A stretch of DNA of 64,000 nt, from the NCBI GenBank assembly GCA_030407315.1, contig JALQPE010001913.1:31016-95015 (forward strand), in the 5' to 3' direction. Origin of the DNA: Asparagopsis taxiformis. Lineage: Eukaryota; Rhodophyta; Florideophyceae; Bonnemaisoniales; Bonnemaisoniaceae. The notes beneath the pieces were generated by a model. That model ran no database searches and was not told the DNA's origin. It saw only the letters and a list, made by a program, of their open reading frames with translations. Shown here in pieces: positions 31,461 to 41,407 of this stretch. A program made the translations under genes and the position numbers. How positions within the stretch are numbered: position 1 is the first letter of the stretch; every line of letters begins with the position of its first letter.

Positions 31461-31604
31461 TAGTTTTTTTCATCATGATTTCTGTTGCCTTTTTGAGGTC
31501 ATAACTTTATACAACGTAAAGTACGCTCGATATGACCAACCACTATACATATCTCCACTGAGCTCAACAAACCTTATTTACTACCATCCACACACCGTCC
31601 CAAC

Positions 31605-32408
31605 ATGCCCGCCGCCTTTCTCTCCGCACCGTCGTTGCACCACCACCGACGCACACAGCACTCGCACCGTCACAAGCTTCCAAAATGCGCGACCGTCGCC
31701 CCGCCGCCCGCCAACTACAAAAAACTGCTGGAAGAAGCAATAGCCTCCACACGCCAAGCAATGAGCTCCGGACAATCGCTCGTCGAAATCCAGTTCCCAC
31801 CCGTGCCCAACATGGCAACCGCGGCACTCAACGAGCTGCTCGACGCCAATCGCACCTTTGCGCGCGAGTTTATCCGCCCCTTCACGCCAACGCGCGCGCC
31901 GGACAGCATCAACATCGTGTTCGGCGACGCGGAGGAAGCGCGTCTCGCGCGCCGCGTCTACGGCGAACAAACGCCCTTCCGCATCCGCTGCATGCCGCCC
32001 GAAAAGCCGCTGTACGCGCGCGACGACGCGCTCGTCGTCGTCGTGCAGCCCGGCTTCAATGTCTCCGAGTGGATCCACATGGAGAACTTGCAGGACTGCG
32101 CGTGTCTCATTTGTATCAATGGCGATCTGGATAAAGTGCGCGGCTCCTACTATCCGCGCTTGTTCTATCCCGGTTTGTATCGGGTGAAGACGCGCTTTCT
32201 CGCGCGTTTCGAGCCCGCGTATTATATCAAGCAGTTTTCCAACGGTGGCACACTCATGAAGAGGTTTGACGAGCCGTGGTCCCTGTTTTATAAAGCTGTC
32301 GATGCGCCAGACTTGACCGTGTTGTGGAGCGACGAGATCAGACCGGACTTTGTGATGATTGAACGTTTGTTGGCGGAACAACGTGTTAAGGATCGATTGG
32401 CGAGTTGA
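31605..32408 (+). CDS. DUF1995 protein, probably plastid-targeted (LPA3-like)
   Basis: 267 residues, ATG at 31605. Residues 1-32 are Ser/His/Arg-rich without acidic residues, a likely transit peptide. The DUF1995 domain begins with a helix (NYKKLLEEAIASTRQAM) and the family motif VEIQFPPVP. Then come INIVFGDAEEARLA, ALVVVVQPGFNVSEW, LICINGDLDKVRG and the C-terminal FEPAYYIKQFSNGGTLMKRF and PWSLFYK. In plants the domain occurs in LPA3, needed for photosystem II assembly; other family members have unknown roles. The domain spans almost the whole mature protein. Confidence 0.85.
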   Translation: MPAAFLSAPSLHHHRRTQHSHRHKLPKCATVAPPPANYKKLLEEAIASTRQAMSSGQSLVEIQFPPVPNMATAALNELLDANRTFAREFIRPFTPTRAPDSINIVFGDAEEARLARRVYGEQTPFRIRCMPPEKPLYARDDALVVVVQPGFNVSEWIHMENLQDCACLICINGDLDKVRGSYYPRLFYPGLYRVKTRFLARFEPAYYIKQFSNGGTLMKRFDEPWSLFYKAVDAPDLTVLWSDEIRPDFVMIERLLAEQRVKDRLAS

Positions 32409-32533
32409 GCTTTTTTTTCTCTAGTAAATTGAATGTACATATTATGGGGCTGTATTGACGGATAAATGATGTTGCATAGATGCGGTGTTGGGCTGTCGGT
32501 CTCAACGGAGGATTGGGTGTTGTTGTTCGCAAA

Positions 32534-33409
32534 ATGAACAACTGCAAATGTTTCCTGCTTCATCTCATCCTCATTCTGGCATGTGCAACTGCTACAGAGA
32601 AAACACAGGCTCAAGTCTGCGAATCACCCGGCAGCTGTCCACAACCAAGCAATGAAACGACTCTGCCGCGTTCAAAACACACTATTCGAACACACTATCT
32701 ATTCGTAACGCCGCTCGTCAAGACCAATCTCGCAGCCTTTGTATCCAACCTAACTCAGTTCAACACCAACCTCTCCAATCACATTCTATCTGACTATGCT
32801 GACTTTCTATCCTCGACCGCCACCAACGCCACCGAAGACGCCGAGACGACAAACCACAGTTTCTTCGAGTATCAAACCGAAAACGACTCCATAGATGCTT
32901 CAAACATGAAGTACCGTTCCAGCGACGAATTTGCGGTACTGGAAGCCGTGCTGCACAAAGTCGCAACGCATATGATCGAAGACGTGATCAAATCATCCGC
33001 AGTGGCTGCCGACGAGGACGAGGATGATGCCGAGGACGACAAACGAATCGTGCTCGACTTTCAGTCCTGGGCTGCTGTGCACTATGAACAGGGCTCGCAC
33101 GGCATGCACTTCCATGAGGATAGCTCGATTTCAGCCGTGTACTACGTGCAGGTGCCGCCCAATTCCGGACGTATTACGTTTTATGACCCCAGAGGTCCGC
33201 GTCCGCCGTTTGAAAATGAGCTTGACGTTTCGCCCAAAGACGGCGATCTGCTAATCTTTCCGTCATGGCTCGCCCATTCTGTCGGCGTCACCGGCGCCAC
33301 CGATCGGCCCAGGATTTCCATTCCGTTCAATTGCGATGGCACATGGACGCAGACCAACGCCGTTCGTACGGAGAGTGTGGTTGAGGTTGAGAGTATAGAA
33401 TCGCCTTGA
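32534..33409 (+). CDS. Secretory 2OG-Fe(II) oxygenase-like protein
   Basis: 291 residues if started at 32534, giving a clean signal peptide (MNNCKCFLLHLILILACATA); an ATG at 32480 would add 18 residues. The luminal part has at least five N-glycosylation sequons. The C-terminal half matches the double-stranded beta-helix oxygenase family near TIGR02466: HFH at 192-194 (metal-binding H-x-H/D position), SAVYYVQVP, SGRITFYDPR, GDLLIFPSWLAHSV with His248, and RISIPFN with Arg260 as the 2-oxoglutarate contact. An acidic insert (residues 159-170) precedes the domain. Such enzymes hydroxylate proteins or small molecules using iron and 2-oxoglutarate; the target is unknown. Confidence 0.8.
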   Translation: MNNCKCFLLHLILILACATATEKTQAQVCESPGSCPQPSNETTLPRSKHTIRTHYLFVTPLVKTNLAAFVSNLTQFNTNLSNHILSDYADFLSSTATNATEDAETTNHSFFEYQTENDSIDASNMKYRSSDEFAVLEAVLHKVATHMIEDVIKSSAVAADEDEDDAEDDKRIVLDFQSWAAVHYEQGSHGMHFHEDSSISAVYYVQVPPNSGRITFYDPRGPRPPFENELDVSPKDGDLLIFPSWLAHSVGVTGATDRPRISIPFNCDGTWTQTNAVRTESVVEVESIESP

Positions 33410-33586
33410 TTAAATTTAGACGATCTCGCAATAACACGTGGCGGGTCCCATTGATCAATGGGATGCACCCAAACACATCACAAGACAATTCACTTCTCAC
33501 TCATGTCACTCCTTTGTTTCCTCCACCCATCCACGCTTCCATTCCAACGCGAACAACAACGCCGCACAGCCCGCAACACCATTGCG

Positions 33587-34701
33587 ATGAATCTCTCCCG
33601 TCTCGGTAGCTCAGATCTCTACGTAAGCCCCATCTGCCTCGGCACGATGACATGGGGCTTGCAAAACACACAGGCAGAAGCGCATGAGCAGCTTGACTAC
33701 GCCATAAAGCGTGGTGTGAATTTCATCGACACCGCCGAAGGCTACCCGCACCTATGGGATGGCCCGGTTCCAAACCCGGCACAACGGAAGAGATCATCGG
33801 CAACTACTTGAAACAACACCCGCATCTGCGCGAAAAATTGATCCTCGCTTCCAAAGTGACCGGCTATGAACTAAGGTCAGCCATCGCCGCCAACCGCACC
33901 CAGCCGCCCCCCACCGATCTACCGGACTGTCGTCTGGACGCTGCGAGTGTCGTTGCGGCATGCAACGCCAGTTTGCGTCGTTTGCACACCTCGTATCTCG
34001 ACCTCTACCAGGTGCACTGGCCGGACCGTGCGCGCCCGTCCTGGGACCATCGCGCGTACGATCCGAGCAAGCAGCGCGAGTCGATCCCGATTATCGAGAC
34101 GCTGCGTGGCGTGAAACAGCTGTTGGACGAGCGCAAGATTCGCGCGTATGGCGTGTCGAATGAGACCACATTTGGTGTCGCAGAGTATGTCAAAGCCGCA
34201 GATCAACTCGGGATGCCGCGCCCGGTTAGTATTCAGAATCAGTTTTGTTTGTTCAATCGTTCGTTTGAAACAGAGCTGGCGGAAGCGTGTGCTCCCGTCA
34301 ATTATAATGTCGGACTGCTGCCGTACTGCGTACTGGCCGGCGGTTGTTTGACTGGAAAGTATTTGGATGTACTCGATGGGCAAAAGGCGCAGGAAGCGGA
34401 TTTGCAAAAGGCGAGGGTGTTTGTGTATCAGGGGTTTATGAAGCGATTTTTTACAAAGTGCGCTTTGGATACGGCGAGGAAATATCAGGCGATTGCCGAT
34501 GAAGAAGGCGTTTCGCTCACGCAGCTGGCGATCGCGTTTTGTAAGTCGAGGTATTTTGTCACGTCGTGCATTATTGGCGCGACGAATCTCAAACAGTTGG
34601 AGCAGAATCTAGATGCGTTTGAGGTGGAGCTTAGTCCACGCGCTTTGCAGAAGATTGACGACGTTCATAACGAAAATAAGGACTTTGTTTGGCGCGTGTG
34701 A
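33587..34701 (+). CDS. Aldo/keto reductase (Tas-like) with a -1 frameshift
   Basis: The gene starts at ATG 33587 and reads MNLSRLGSSDLYVSPICLG to VNFIDTAEGYPHLWDG in one frame. It then continues in another frame from about 33760 (GSKPGTTEEIIGNYLK) to the stop at 34701. The two parts together give a full Tas-type aldo/keto reductase of about 371 residues. Catalytic residues are present: Asp48 and Tyr53 (DTAEGY), Lys in ASKVTG, and His in YQVHWPD. The NADPH-site segment SCIIGATNLKQLEQNL is present too. The two frames differ by one missing base between about 33753 and 33770, with no GT-AG intron. The rest of the frame is intact, so this is a sequencing error, a very recent mutation or, less likely, programmed frameshifting. 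Confidence 0.85.
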
Positions 34702-34744
34702 TGTGCAATACTATATTTCATTTGTTAGTAAGGAGCTTTGTCTA

Positions 34745-34764
34745 CATTCATTCATTCATTCATT
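34745..34764. repeat. Tetranucleotide microsatellite (CATT)5
   Basis: Five CATT units. The minus-strand stop codon of the adjacent membrane-protein gene (34760-34762) lies within the array, so slippage could change that protein's C terminus. Confidence 0.85.
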
Positions 34765-35599
34765 CCCCTCGTGCAACCGTTCGCTGTAGAGCAACTGTCG
34801 CTGATAGCAATGCCGCACTGCCGATCACACCCGCCACTCCAGCGTTGGATACCATCAAACAAGCTGTTGCACCTGCGAGAAGAATTGCATCTGCAGCGAC
34901 AAAACTGCTACCAAATCGCACAGAGAGCACGCCTGATACCAATAAATTAAGCGCAACCTGAAACAAATACACCGTTGATACCGCCGATGGTGCAGCACCA
35001 ACACCCGCCGCTACACATAAAGCCGCTACACCGCCAACTCCCTTAACTATCTGTGCTGCCTGAAACACTAAACTTTCTTCGTTCAAATTCTTCCCGCGCA
35101 CGTCATCGGCACGAAACCAAGCGTAGAGATTAAGCGCGGCCAGGCCGAGCAGTGTGGCTACAAAGGGTACGTTGACATAGGGCGGCTTCACACGGAATAT
35201 GACATAAACTAATGCAGTTGCTGCCATCGTGACGACATTTGTACTATTACACTGCCGCGTATCATCATGCGCTGACTGCACGGCACACACGGCTGCAAGT
35301 TGCACGAATCCAACAGCTTGGAGCTGTCCCACTGCGCCCGACGTGATCAACGCAAATGTCTCAGGCGTGTATAATGGCTGCACAGCGCGCAACGTCACCA
35401 GACTGCTGAGTTGAAAGGCGGCCATGACGACGCGAGCTGTTTGCGCGAGATTATTTGCCAACGCGGCATTGCATTGTGGGGATTGTCGTTTGTTTCTGAC
35501 CGAGCGCACAACTCGCGTCTGCACGGGTGTTAAACGCAAAAGAGAGGTGCGCCCAACCTGTATCGAGAGCGGAGCGATGAAAGACGCGAGCGGAGGCAT
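34760..35599 (-). CDS. Multi-span membrane protein with likely organelle presequence
   Basis: 279 residues from ATG at 35599. The first 60 residues are Arg/Ser/Thr-rich with few acidic residues, resembling a plastid transit peptide. About seven hydrophobic segments follow (for example VVTMAATALVYVIF, NVPFVATLLGLAALNLY, VGGVAALCVAAGVGA, VAGVIGSAALLSATVAL). A polar loop RADDVRGKNLNEES separates them. I do not recognise the family; several plant and algal plastid envelope or thylakoid proteins of unknown function look similar. Convergent with the aldo/keto reductase gene (58 bp) and divergent from PNPase (211 bp between ATGs). Confidence 0.7.
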   Translation of the reverse strand: MPPLASFIAPLSIQVGRTSLLRLTPVQTRVVRSVRNKRQSPQCNAALANNLAQTARVVMAAFQLSSLVTLRAVQPLYTPETFALITSGAVGQLQAVGFVQLAAVCAVQSAHDDTRQCNSTNVVTMAATALVYVIFRVKPPYVNVPFVATLLGLAALNLYAWFRADDVRGKNLNEESLVFQAAQIVKGVGGVAALCVAAGVGAAPSAVSTVYLFQVALNLLVSGVLSVRFGSSFVAADAILLAGATACLMVSNAGVAGVIGSAALLSATVALQRTVARGE

Positions 35600-35810
35600 G
35601 GTGAAGATGGGGATCAATCTGAAGACGATGCGCTGTTCGGCAGTTGTACAGTAGCGAAGGGCAGGTTTGAGGTTGTGAGCGCGAGATCACCAATTTTTGC
35701 ATTTTTCTGTTCCTGCGAGTGCCACCCACTAAATCTCGAATCGATACCACCAACTCGGCATTGTTACATTTGCTGCGGGTGGCCATCTCGTCTCTACCAT
35801 CACCCATGCA

Positions 35811-38189
35811 ATGGAGCGCACAGCAATTTGTTTTGCCAACATAACCGCCCTGCCCGTGCGTCATCCATTCATCAATCTCCGCCCATCAACGTCCAGAATT
35901 CGTCTGCCAACCTACCCAATCTCCCGTCATAGTTCAATATCCTCCTCTGTCAATTTTCCAGAAGCTGACATTGCGCCAACAAATGCTGCCACTCCAATCT
36001 CCAATGAAATACCATCTGCGACAGATGCCCCACCACAACGCTCCACAACAGTCCATGTCGAATTTGCTCCCGGCCGTACCGTCACTTTCGAAACCGGACG
36101 TATCGCACGTCAAGCAGCCGGATCCGTCTTTGTTCGACAAGGCGATACCATGGTGCTTTGTACAGCATGTGTCAATGACGCTCCAAGTCCAACCACTGAC
36201 TTTCTACCTCTCCGTGTCGATTACTTTGAAAAGTTTTCCTCAACTGGTAAAACGAGCGGCAGTTACATGAAGCGCGAAGGCAAACAATCCGAGCGTGAAA
36301 TTTTGACTTCTAGACTCATCGATAGACCGCTACGGCCTATGTTCGCCAAAGGTTATTATAATGAAGTTCAGTTGCTTGCACATGTATATTCCTACGACAA
36401 TACTCATCCCGCCGATGGTATGGCGATCTGCGGCGCAGCTGCCGCTCTCCATATCTCTAAAATCCCGCTCGTGGAACCAGTGGCCGGCGTGCGCATCGCG
36501 TACATCGATGCGGAATTCATCGTCGAGCCCACTGTCGAAGAAATGCAACGTTCTCAGTCCGAACTAGTTGTTGCTGGCACACGGAAAGGTATTCTCATGG
36601 TGGAAGGCTATGCCCACTTTCTCCCCGAGGAGCAGATCCTTGCCGGTGTCAAGATTGCGCACGAAGCGATTTGTAAGCTGTGCGACGCAATCGACAAACT
36701 GAGAGACCAGACGGGACGTCTTGAGAAATCAGTGGAGAACCTGCGCGTCGTGCCTGAACAACTGATTCAAAGCGTCGAATCTCTTGCCGTTGGAGTGGAT
36801 GAAGCATTGGCTATCTTTGGCAAAAAGGATCGCGAGGCAGCAGTATCGGCTGTGAAGGATAGAGTTTTCAAACAACTATCGCCTACACAGGAGGAACGAC
36901 AACAAGACCCAGACCTTGCTGATTTGAAAGCAACACAGCTGCAAATCGCTTGGAAAGAAGTGATATCGGAAAGAATGAGACGTCGAATCTTTGACCAAGG
37001 AACACGCCCAGACGGTCGTGATGTATATACAGTTCGTCCAATTACAATCGATCAATCCATTTTACCATGTGCACATGGGTCGTCTTTGTTCACGCGTGGC
37101 GAAACGCAAACGCTTGCCGTGGCCACTCTGGGTGGCGAGGACATGGCGCAGCGATTCGAAACGTTAGAGGGCGAAGATTCAGCGCGGTTCTACTTGCAGT
37201 ACTCGTTCCCGCCGTTTAGCGTAGGAGAAGTCGGCCGTATGGGTGCGCCCGGTCGGCGCGAAATAGGGCATGGAAAATTGGCTGAAAGAGCCATCCAGGC
37301 GGCCATTCCATCCAAAGAGCAGTTTAGTTACGTGATCAGGGTGGAAAGCAACATTCTAGAAAGCAACGGCAGTTCAAGCATGGCAAGTGTATGCGGTGGA
37401 TGCATGGCGCTTTTAGACGCTGGCGTGCCCATGACGTCGTCTGTGGCCGGCGTTGCGATGGGACTCGTGCTCGACAAGACGAGAGGGGCTGATGCTGAAA
37501 CAGGGGAGTATGAGTGCACGGTTTTGACGGACATTCTTGGGCTGGAGGATGCGTTAGGAAGCTGCGACGCCAAGTTTGCGGGCAATAGAAGCGGGCTTTC
37601 GGCGTTGCAACTGGACGTGAAAGTACGCGGCATTTCGCTGCATTTGTTAGAGAGAATCTTGCAGCAAGCTCGTGTCGGTCGCCATCATGTTTTGGATTGC
37701 ATGGATGAAGTCATGTCAAAGCCACGCGAGCATCTTGCAGATTCTGTGCCGAAAATGATGACGATGTCGATCCCGACTAAGCGCATTGGGGATTTGATCG
37801 GGCCGGGTGGGAAGAATATCAAGTCGATTATCGAAAAGTGCGGTGGTGATGAAAGAATTCGTATTTCAATTGAGAATGACGGCAGGGTTGTTCTGTCGTC
37901 CAAGGAGGATGCGGTGCTGAAGAAGGCTATGGGCATCATTTCTTCAGCGACGACTAGCATAGAAATTGGAATGGTGGTCGAGGGAAAGGTCACGAAGATT
38001 TTGCCGTTTGGGGCCTATGTGGAAGTTGTCGACGGGAAGGAAGGCTGGTTGCACATTTCGGAATTGGAAAAGAAGAGAACAAATAGTGTGAGTGATGTAT
38101 GTGCTGTAGGAGACGTGATGAGATTGAAGGTGATCGAGGTGGGTCGCAATGGGCAGTTCCGGGTTAGTCGTAAAGCGTGCATGGAATAA
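35811..38189 (+). CDS. PNP: Organellar polynucleotide phosphorylase (PNPase)
   Basis: 792 residues, ATG at 35811. Residues 1-70 are Ser/Thr/Arg-rich and look like a mitochondrial or plastid presequence. Two RNase PH domains follow: the first with VEFAPGRTVTFETGRIA and VDYFEKFSSTGKTSGSYMK, the second, catalytic one with RPDGRDVYTVRPI, TRGETQTLAVATLG, GRREIGHGKLAERA and SNILESNGSSSMASVCGG. A linking helical domain lies between. The KH domain (RIGDLIGPGGKNIKSII, near residue 653) and S1 domain (VVEGKVTKILPFGAYVEV, near 716) complete the canonical order. PNPase degrades RNA 3'-5' by phosphorolysis and adds A-rich tails in organelles. Length and domain set are standard. Confidence 0.96.
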   Translation: MERTAICFANITALPVRHPFINLRPSTSRIRLPTYPISRHSSISSSVNFPEADIAPTNAATPISNEIPSATDAPPQRSTTVHVEFAPGRTVTFETGRIARQAAGSVFVRQGDTMVLCTACVNDAPSPTTDFLPLRVDYFEKFSSTGKTSGSYMKREGKQSEREILTSRLIDRPLRPMFAKGYYNEVQLLAHVYSYDNTHPADGMAICGAAAALHISKIPLVEPVAGVRIAYIDAEFIVEPTVEEMQRSQSELVVAGTRKGILMVEGYAHFLPEEQILAGVKIAHEAICKLCDAIDKLRDQTGRLEKSVENLRVVPEQLIQSVESLAVGVDEALAIFGKKDREAAVSAVKDRVFKQLSPTQEERQQDPDLADLKATQLQIAWKEVISERMRRRIFDQGTRPDGRDVYTVRPITIDQSILPCAHGSSLFTRGETQTLAVATLGGEDMAQRFETLEGEDSARFYLQYSFPPFSVGEVGRMGAPGRREIGHGKLAERAIQAAIPSKEQFSYVIRVESNILESNGSSSMASVCGGCMALLDAGVPMTSSVAGVAMGLVLDKTRGADAETGEYECTVLTDILGLEDALGSCDAKFAGNRSGLSALQLDVKVRGISLHLLERILQQARVGRHHVLDCMDEVMSKPREHLADSVPKMMTMSIPTKRIGDLIGPGGKNIKSIIEKCGGDERIRISIENDGRVVLSSKEDAVLKKAMGIISSATTSIEIGMVVEGKVTKILPFGAYVEVVDGKEGWLHISELEKKRTNSVSDVCAVGDVMRLKVIEVGRNGQFRVSRKACME

Positions 38190-38296
38190 ACATCCGGGGT
38201 CTATGTGTAGATAACACAATTATCGGTGCAGATTTCGCCCAAAATGTCTCGTATCAAAGTAGAAACCAATTCATGGCTTCAACAAAACCGATCGCA

Positions 38297-41200
38297 CTAA
38301 TCTTTATTCAAATCGATTCGATCGACCATCTCCCCAACATCATTTGCTTCCATCTCGTGACATCGTTCTAGCAATCTTTCAGCACATCTCTCGTCGACTT
38401 CAATCCCCTCCTCACCACCCTTCAGTGCTTCGGCAAGCATTTTCATCGCATCACACTCCCTTCCATGTCGAATCAATTGCTCGTGCAGTTGCTTGGCACC
38501 CTCTCGATCGATATCTACATCTGGTGCCCCCCTTTCGAGAAGCAGTGCTAAACGCACTATGGCCCAGTCCATTTCCCCCTCCTCGATCGCTTCTCTGTAC
38601 AGCTGCACAGCGCGGCAAACATCGATTTCAACTCCTAGTGCACCGGTTTCGAGAATGCGAGCAAAATTGTACTTGGCATAACAGTTGTCCCCTAAGGCTT
38701 CGGTAGCTCGCTCATACAAATTTGCTGCACGAATGGGGTCGGGCTGCACACAGGGTGCGCCAGTTTCTAGTAGGCGACCAAGTAGAACCATAGCATGACT
38801 GTCTCTGCCTTTCTCAATAGCTCGTTCATACAACTGTACAGCACGGACCGCATTGACTTCTACTCCTGCAACACCATTCAGCAGTACATACGCAAAGTTA
38901 TTCATGGCAGTGATGTGATTGCCCTCAATGGCTCGCTCATACAACTTCACTGCACGAGCTACATCAATCGTCACACCAGGTGCGCCAGTTGCAAGGAGAA
39001 CAGCAAGGTTATTCATGGCAGTGATGTGATTGCCCTCATCAATGGCTCGTTCATACAATTGTACTGCACGGACTGCATCGGCTTCTACTCCAGGCCCGTC
39101 TTTGACCAATATATCTGCAAGCTTAGTCATGGCAGTGATGTGATTACCTTTATCAATGGCCCGCTCATGCAGTTGCACCGCACGAACTACATCAACTGCC
39201 ACTCCTCCTGTACCATCACGGAATATCTCAGCAAGATTAACCATGGCTTCACAATTGCAATCTTCCGCAATAGCGCGTTCGTATAAATGCACTGCCCGGG
39301 CTATATCAGCATCCACTCCAGGTGCGCCTTTGACCAATATACCTGCAAGCATGTACATGGCATCGTAATCATCACCTTCTTCAGCAGCCCGTTCATACAA
39401 TTGCACTGCACGGACCGCATTGACTTCTACTCCTGCAATACCATTCAGTAGTACATACGCAAGGTTATTCATGGCAGTGATGTGATTGCCCTCATCAATG
39501 GCTCGCTCATACAATTGCACTGCACGGACCGCATTGACATCCACCCCTGGAACACCATGCAGCAGTACGCTTGCAAGGTTATTCATTGCAGTGATGTGAT
39601 TACCTTCATCAATGGCTCGTTCATACAATTGCACTGCACGGACTGCATCAGCTTCCACTCCATCTGCACCAATGCTCAGTAACTGGGCAAGCTCGAACAT
39701 GGCTTCGCAGTCATCGCCTTCTTCAGCAGCTCGCTCATACAATTGCACTGCACGGACCGCATTGACTTCTACTCCTGCAATACCATTCAGTAGTACATAC
39801 GCAAGGTTTTTCATGGCAGTGATGTGATTGCCCTCATCAATGGCTCGCTCATACAAGCTCACTGCACGAGCTATATCGCCATCTACTCCTACTGCTCCTT
39901 CTTCAAGGAGAACAGCAAAGTCATTCATTGCAGTGATGTGATTACCTTCATCAATGGCTCGCTCATACAAGCCCACTGCACGGACTGCATCAGCTTCCAC
40001 TCCAGGTGCGCCTTTGACCAATATACCTGCAAGCATGTACATGGCATCGTAATCATCACCTTCTTCAGCAGCCCGTTCATACAATTGCACTGCACGGACC
40101 GCATTGACTTCCACTCCTGCAATACCATTCAGTAGTACATACGCAAGGTTTTTCATGGCAGCGATGTGATTGCCCTCATCAATGGCTCGCTCATACAAGC
40201 TCACTGCACGAGCTATATCGCCATCTACTCCTACTGCTCCTTCTTCAAGGAGAACAGCAAAGTCATTCATTGCAGTGATGTGATTACCTTCATCAATGGC
40301 TCGCTCATACAAGCCCACTGCACGGACTGCATCAGCTTCCACTCCAGGTGCGCCTTTGACCAATATACCTGCAAGCATGTACATGGCATCGTAATCATCA
40401 CCTTCTTCAGCAGCCCGTTCATACAATTGCACTGCACGGACCGCATTGACTTCTACTCCTGCAATACCATTCAGTAGTACACACGCAAGGTTTTTCATGG
40501 CAGCGATGTGATTGCCCTCATCAATGGCTCGCTCATACAAGCTCACTGCACGAGTCCCATCGACTTCCACCCCAAGCGCACCATTTCCAAGGAGGAAAGC
40601 AAAGTCATTCATTGCATTGAAATGATTGCCCTCATCAATGGCTCGTTCGTACAATTGTATCGCGCGGACTTCATCTACCTCCACTCCAGGGCCACCATAG
40701 TGAAGAATGTCCGCAAGTCGATACATAGCGTCAAAGTCTTCTTCTTCAACAACTTGTTCATACAACTGTACCGCACGTGCCAGATCAGCGTCCACTCCGA
40801 CTCCACCACATTCCAATAACCGAGCAAGCCGAAACATGGCATAATAGTCTTCTTCTTCTTCTATCGCACTCTCATACAACTGTACGGCACGACTACAATC
40901 AGCTTTCACTCCCTCTCTCCCATGCTCTAGTATCTCCGCAAGAAGAACCATCGCAGGCACATCCAACTCTTGTTCAATCAACCCCTCACACAGCGCGACT
41001 GCACGTACACTATCTCTCTCCACGCCATCACATCTGCCAATGAGCGCAGTGGCAAGATTGTACTTTGCATCGCACAAGTTCCCCTCCTCCACCGCCCTCT
41101 CCAAGAGCTCAATACCACGCCAAACATCCTTATCAATGCCTTCTACACCCCATAAGAAAACCTTGCCGAGACGATTCATACTCTCGTAATGGCACGCTTC

Positions 41201-41407
41201 CACAATTGCTCTCTGCAGCAGGCTGATACCGCTATGGACATCGGGGTCCACCCCGGGCGCGCCGTATACTAGCATGCATCCAAGACGGAACATGGCGTCG
41301 TAGTGGTGTTGCTCCAGAACGCATCTTTCGTACAATGCAGCGGCTGCACACGCGTCTTCATCGACGTCGTCCCTGCCGAGGTGCAGTGCTCTGGCAATGT
41401 GGTACAT
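38297..41407 (-). CDS. Sel1-like repeat protein, 1036 residues
   Basis: Almost the whole protein is about 27 tandem Sel1-like repeats. The unit here is 38 residues, of the form RAVQLYERAIDEGNHITAM followed by a helix and GAPGVEVDA. Sel1 repeats fold as paired helices like TPRs and act as protein-binding scaffolds, for example in ER-associated degradation and signalling. Neither signal peptide nor membrane span is visible, so a cytosolic role is likely. The middle contains near-identical repeats that reflect DNA-level duplication (see 39736-40555). The array is acidic overall. The last 20 residues (MEANDVGEMVDRIDLNKD) leave the repeat pattern. Partner unknown. Stop codon 38297-38299, convergent with PNPase at 107 bp. 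Confidence 0.93.
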   Translation of the reverse strand: MYHIARALHLGRDDVDEDACAAAALYERCVLEQHHYDAMFRLGCMLVYGAPGVDPDVHSGISLLQRAIVEACHYESMNRLGKVFLWGVEGIDKDVWRGIELLERAVEEGNLCDAKYNLATALIGRCDGVERDSVRAVALCEGLIEQELDVPAMVLLAEILEHGREGVKADCSRAVQLYESAIEEEEDYYAMFRLARLLECGGVGVDADLARAVQLYEQVVEEEDFDAMYRLADILHYGGPGVEVDEVRAIQLYERAIDEGNHFNAMNDFAFLLGNGALGVEVDGTRAVSLYERAIDEGNHIAAMKNLACVLLNGIAGVEVNAVRAVQLYERAAEEGDDYDAMYMLAGILVKGAPGVEADAVRAVGLYERAIDEGNHITAMNDFAVLLEEGAVGVDGDIARAVSLYERAIDEGNHIAAMKNLAYVLLNGIAGVEVNAVRAVQLYERAAEEGDDYDAMYMLAGILVKGAPGVEADAVRAVGLYERAIDEGNHITAMNDFAVLLEEGAVGVDGDIARAVSLYERAIDEGNHITAMKNLAYVLLNGIAGVEVNAVRAVQLYERAAEEGDDCEAMFELAQLLSIGADGVEADAVRAVQLYERAIDEGNHITAMNNLASVLLHGVPGVDVNAVRAVQLYERAIDEGNHITAMNNLAYVLLNGIAGVEVNAVRAVQLYERAAEEGDDYDAMYMLAGILVKGAPGVDADIARAVHLYERAIAEDCNCEAMVNLAEIFRDGTGGVAVDVVRAVQLHERAIDKGNHITAMTKLADILVKDGPGVEADAVRAVQLYERAIDEGNHITAMNNLAVLLATGAPGVTIDVARAVKLYERAIEGNHITAMNNFAYVLLNGVAGVEVNAVRAVQLYERAIEKGRDSHAMVLLGRLLETGAPCVQPDPIRAANLYERATEALGDNCYAKYNFARILETGALGVEIDVCRAVQLYREAIEEGEMDWAIVRLALLLERGAPDVDIDREGAKQLHEQLIRHGRECDAMKMLAEALKGGEEGIEVDERCAERLLERCHEMEANDVGEMVDRIDLNKD
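39736..40555. repeat. 342-bp tandem duplication inside the Sel1 gene
   Basis: 39736-40077 and 40078-40419 are nearly identical, and a third partial copy continues to about 40555. 342 bp equals three 38-codon Sel1 units, so the frame is kept. I saw only a few base differences between copies. Confidence 0.9.

Noticed and set aside
38795..40819. Series of similar plus-strand frames with repeated peptides
   Set aside because: These are antisense reflections of the Sel1 repeats, not a separate repeat protein or CRISPR-like array.
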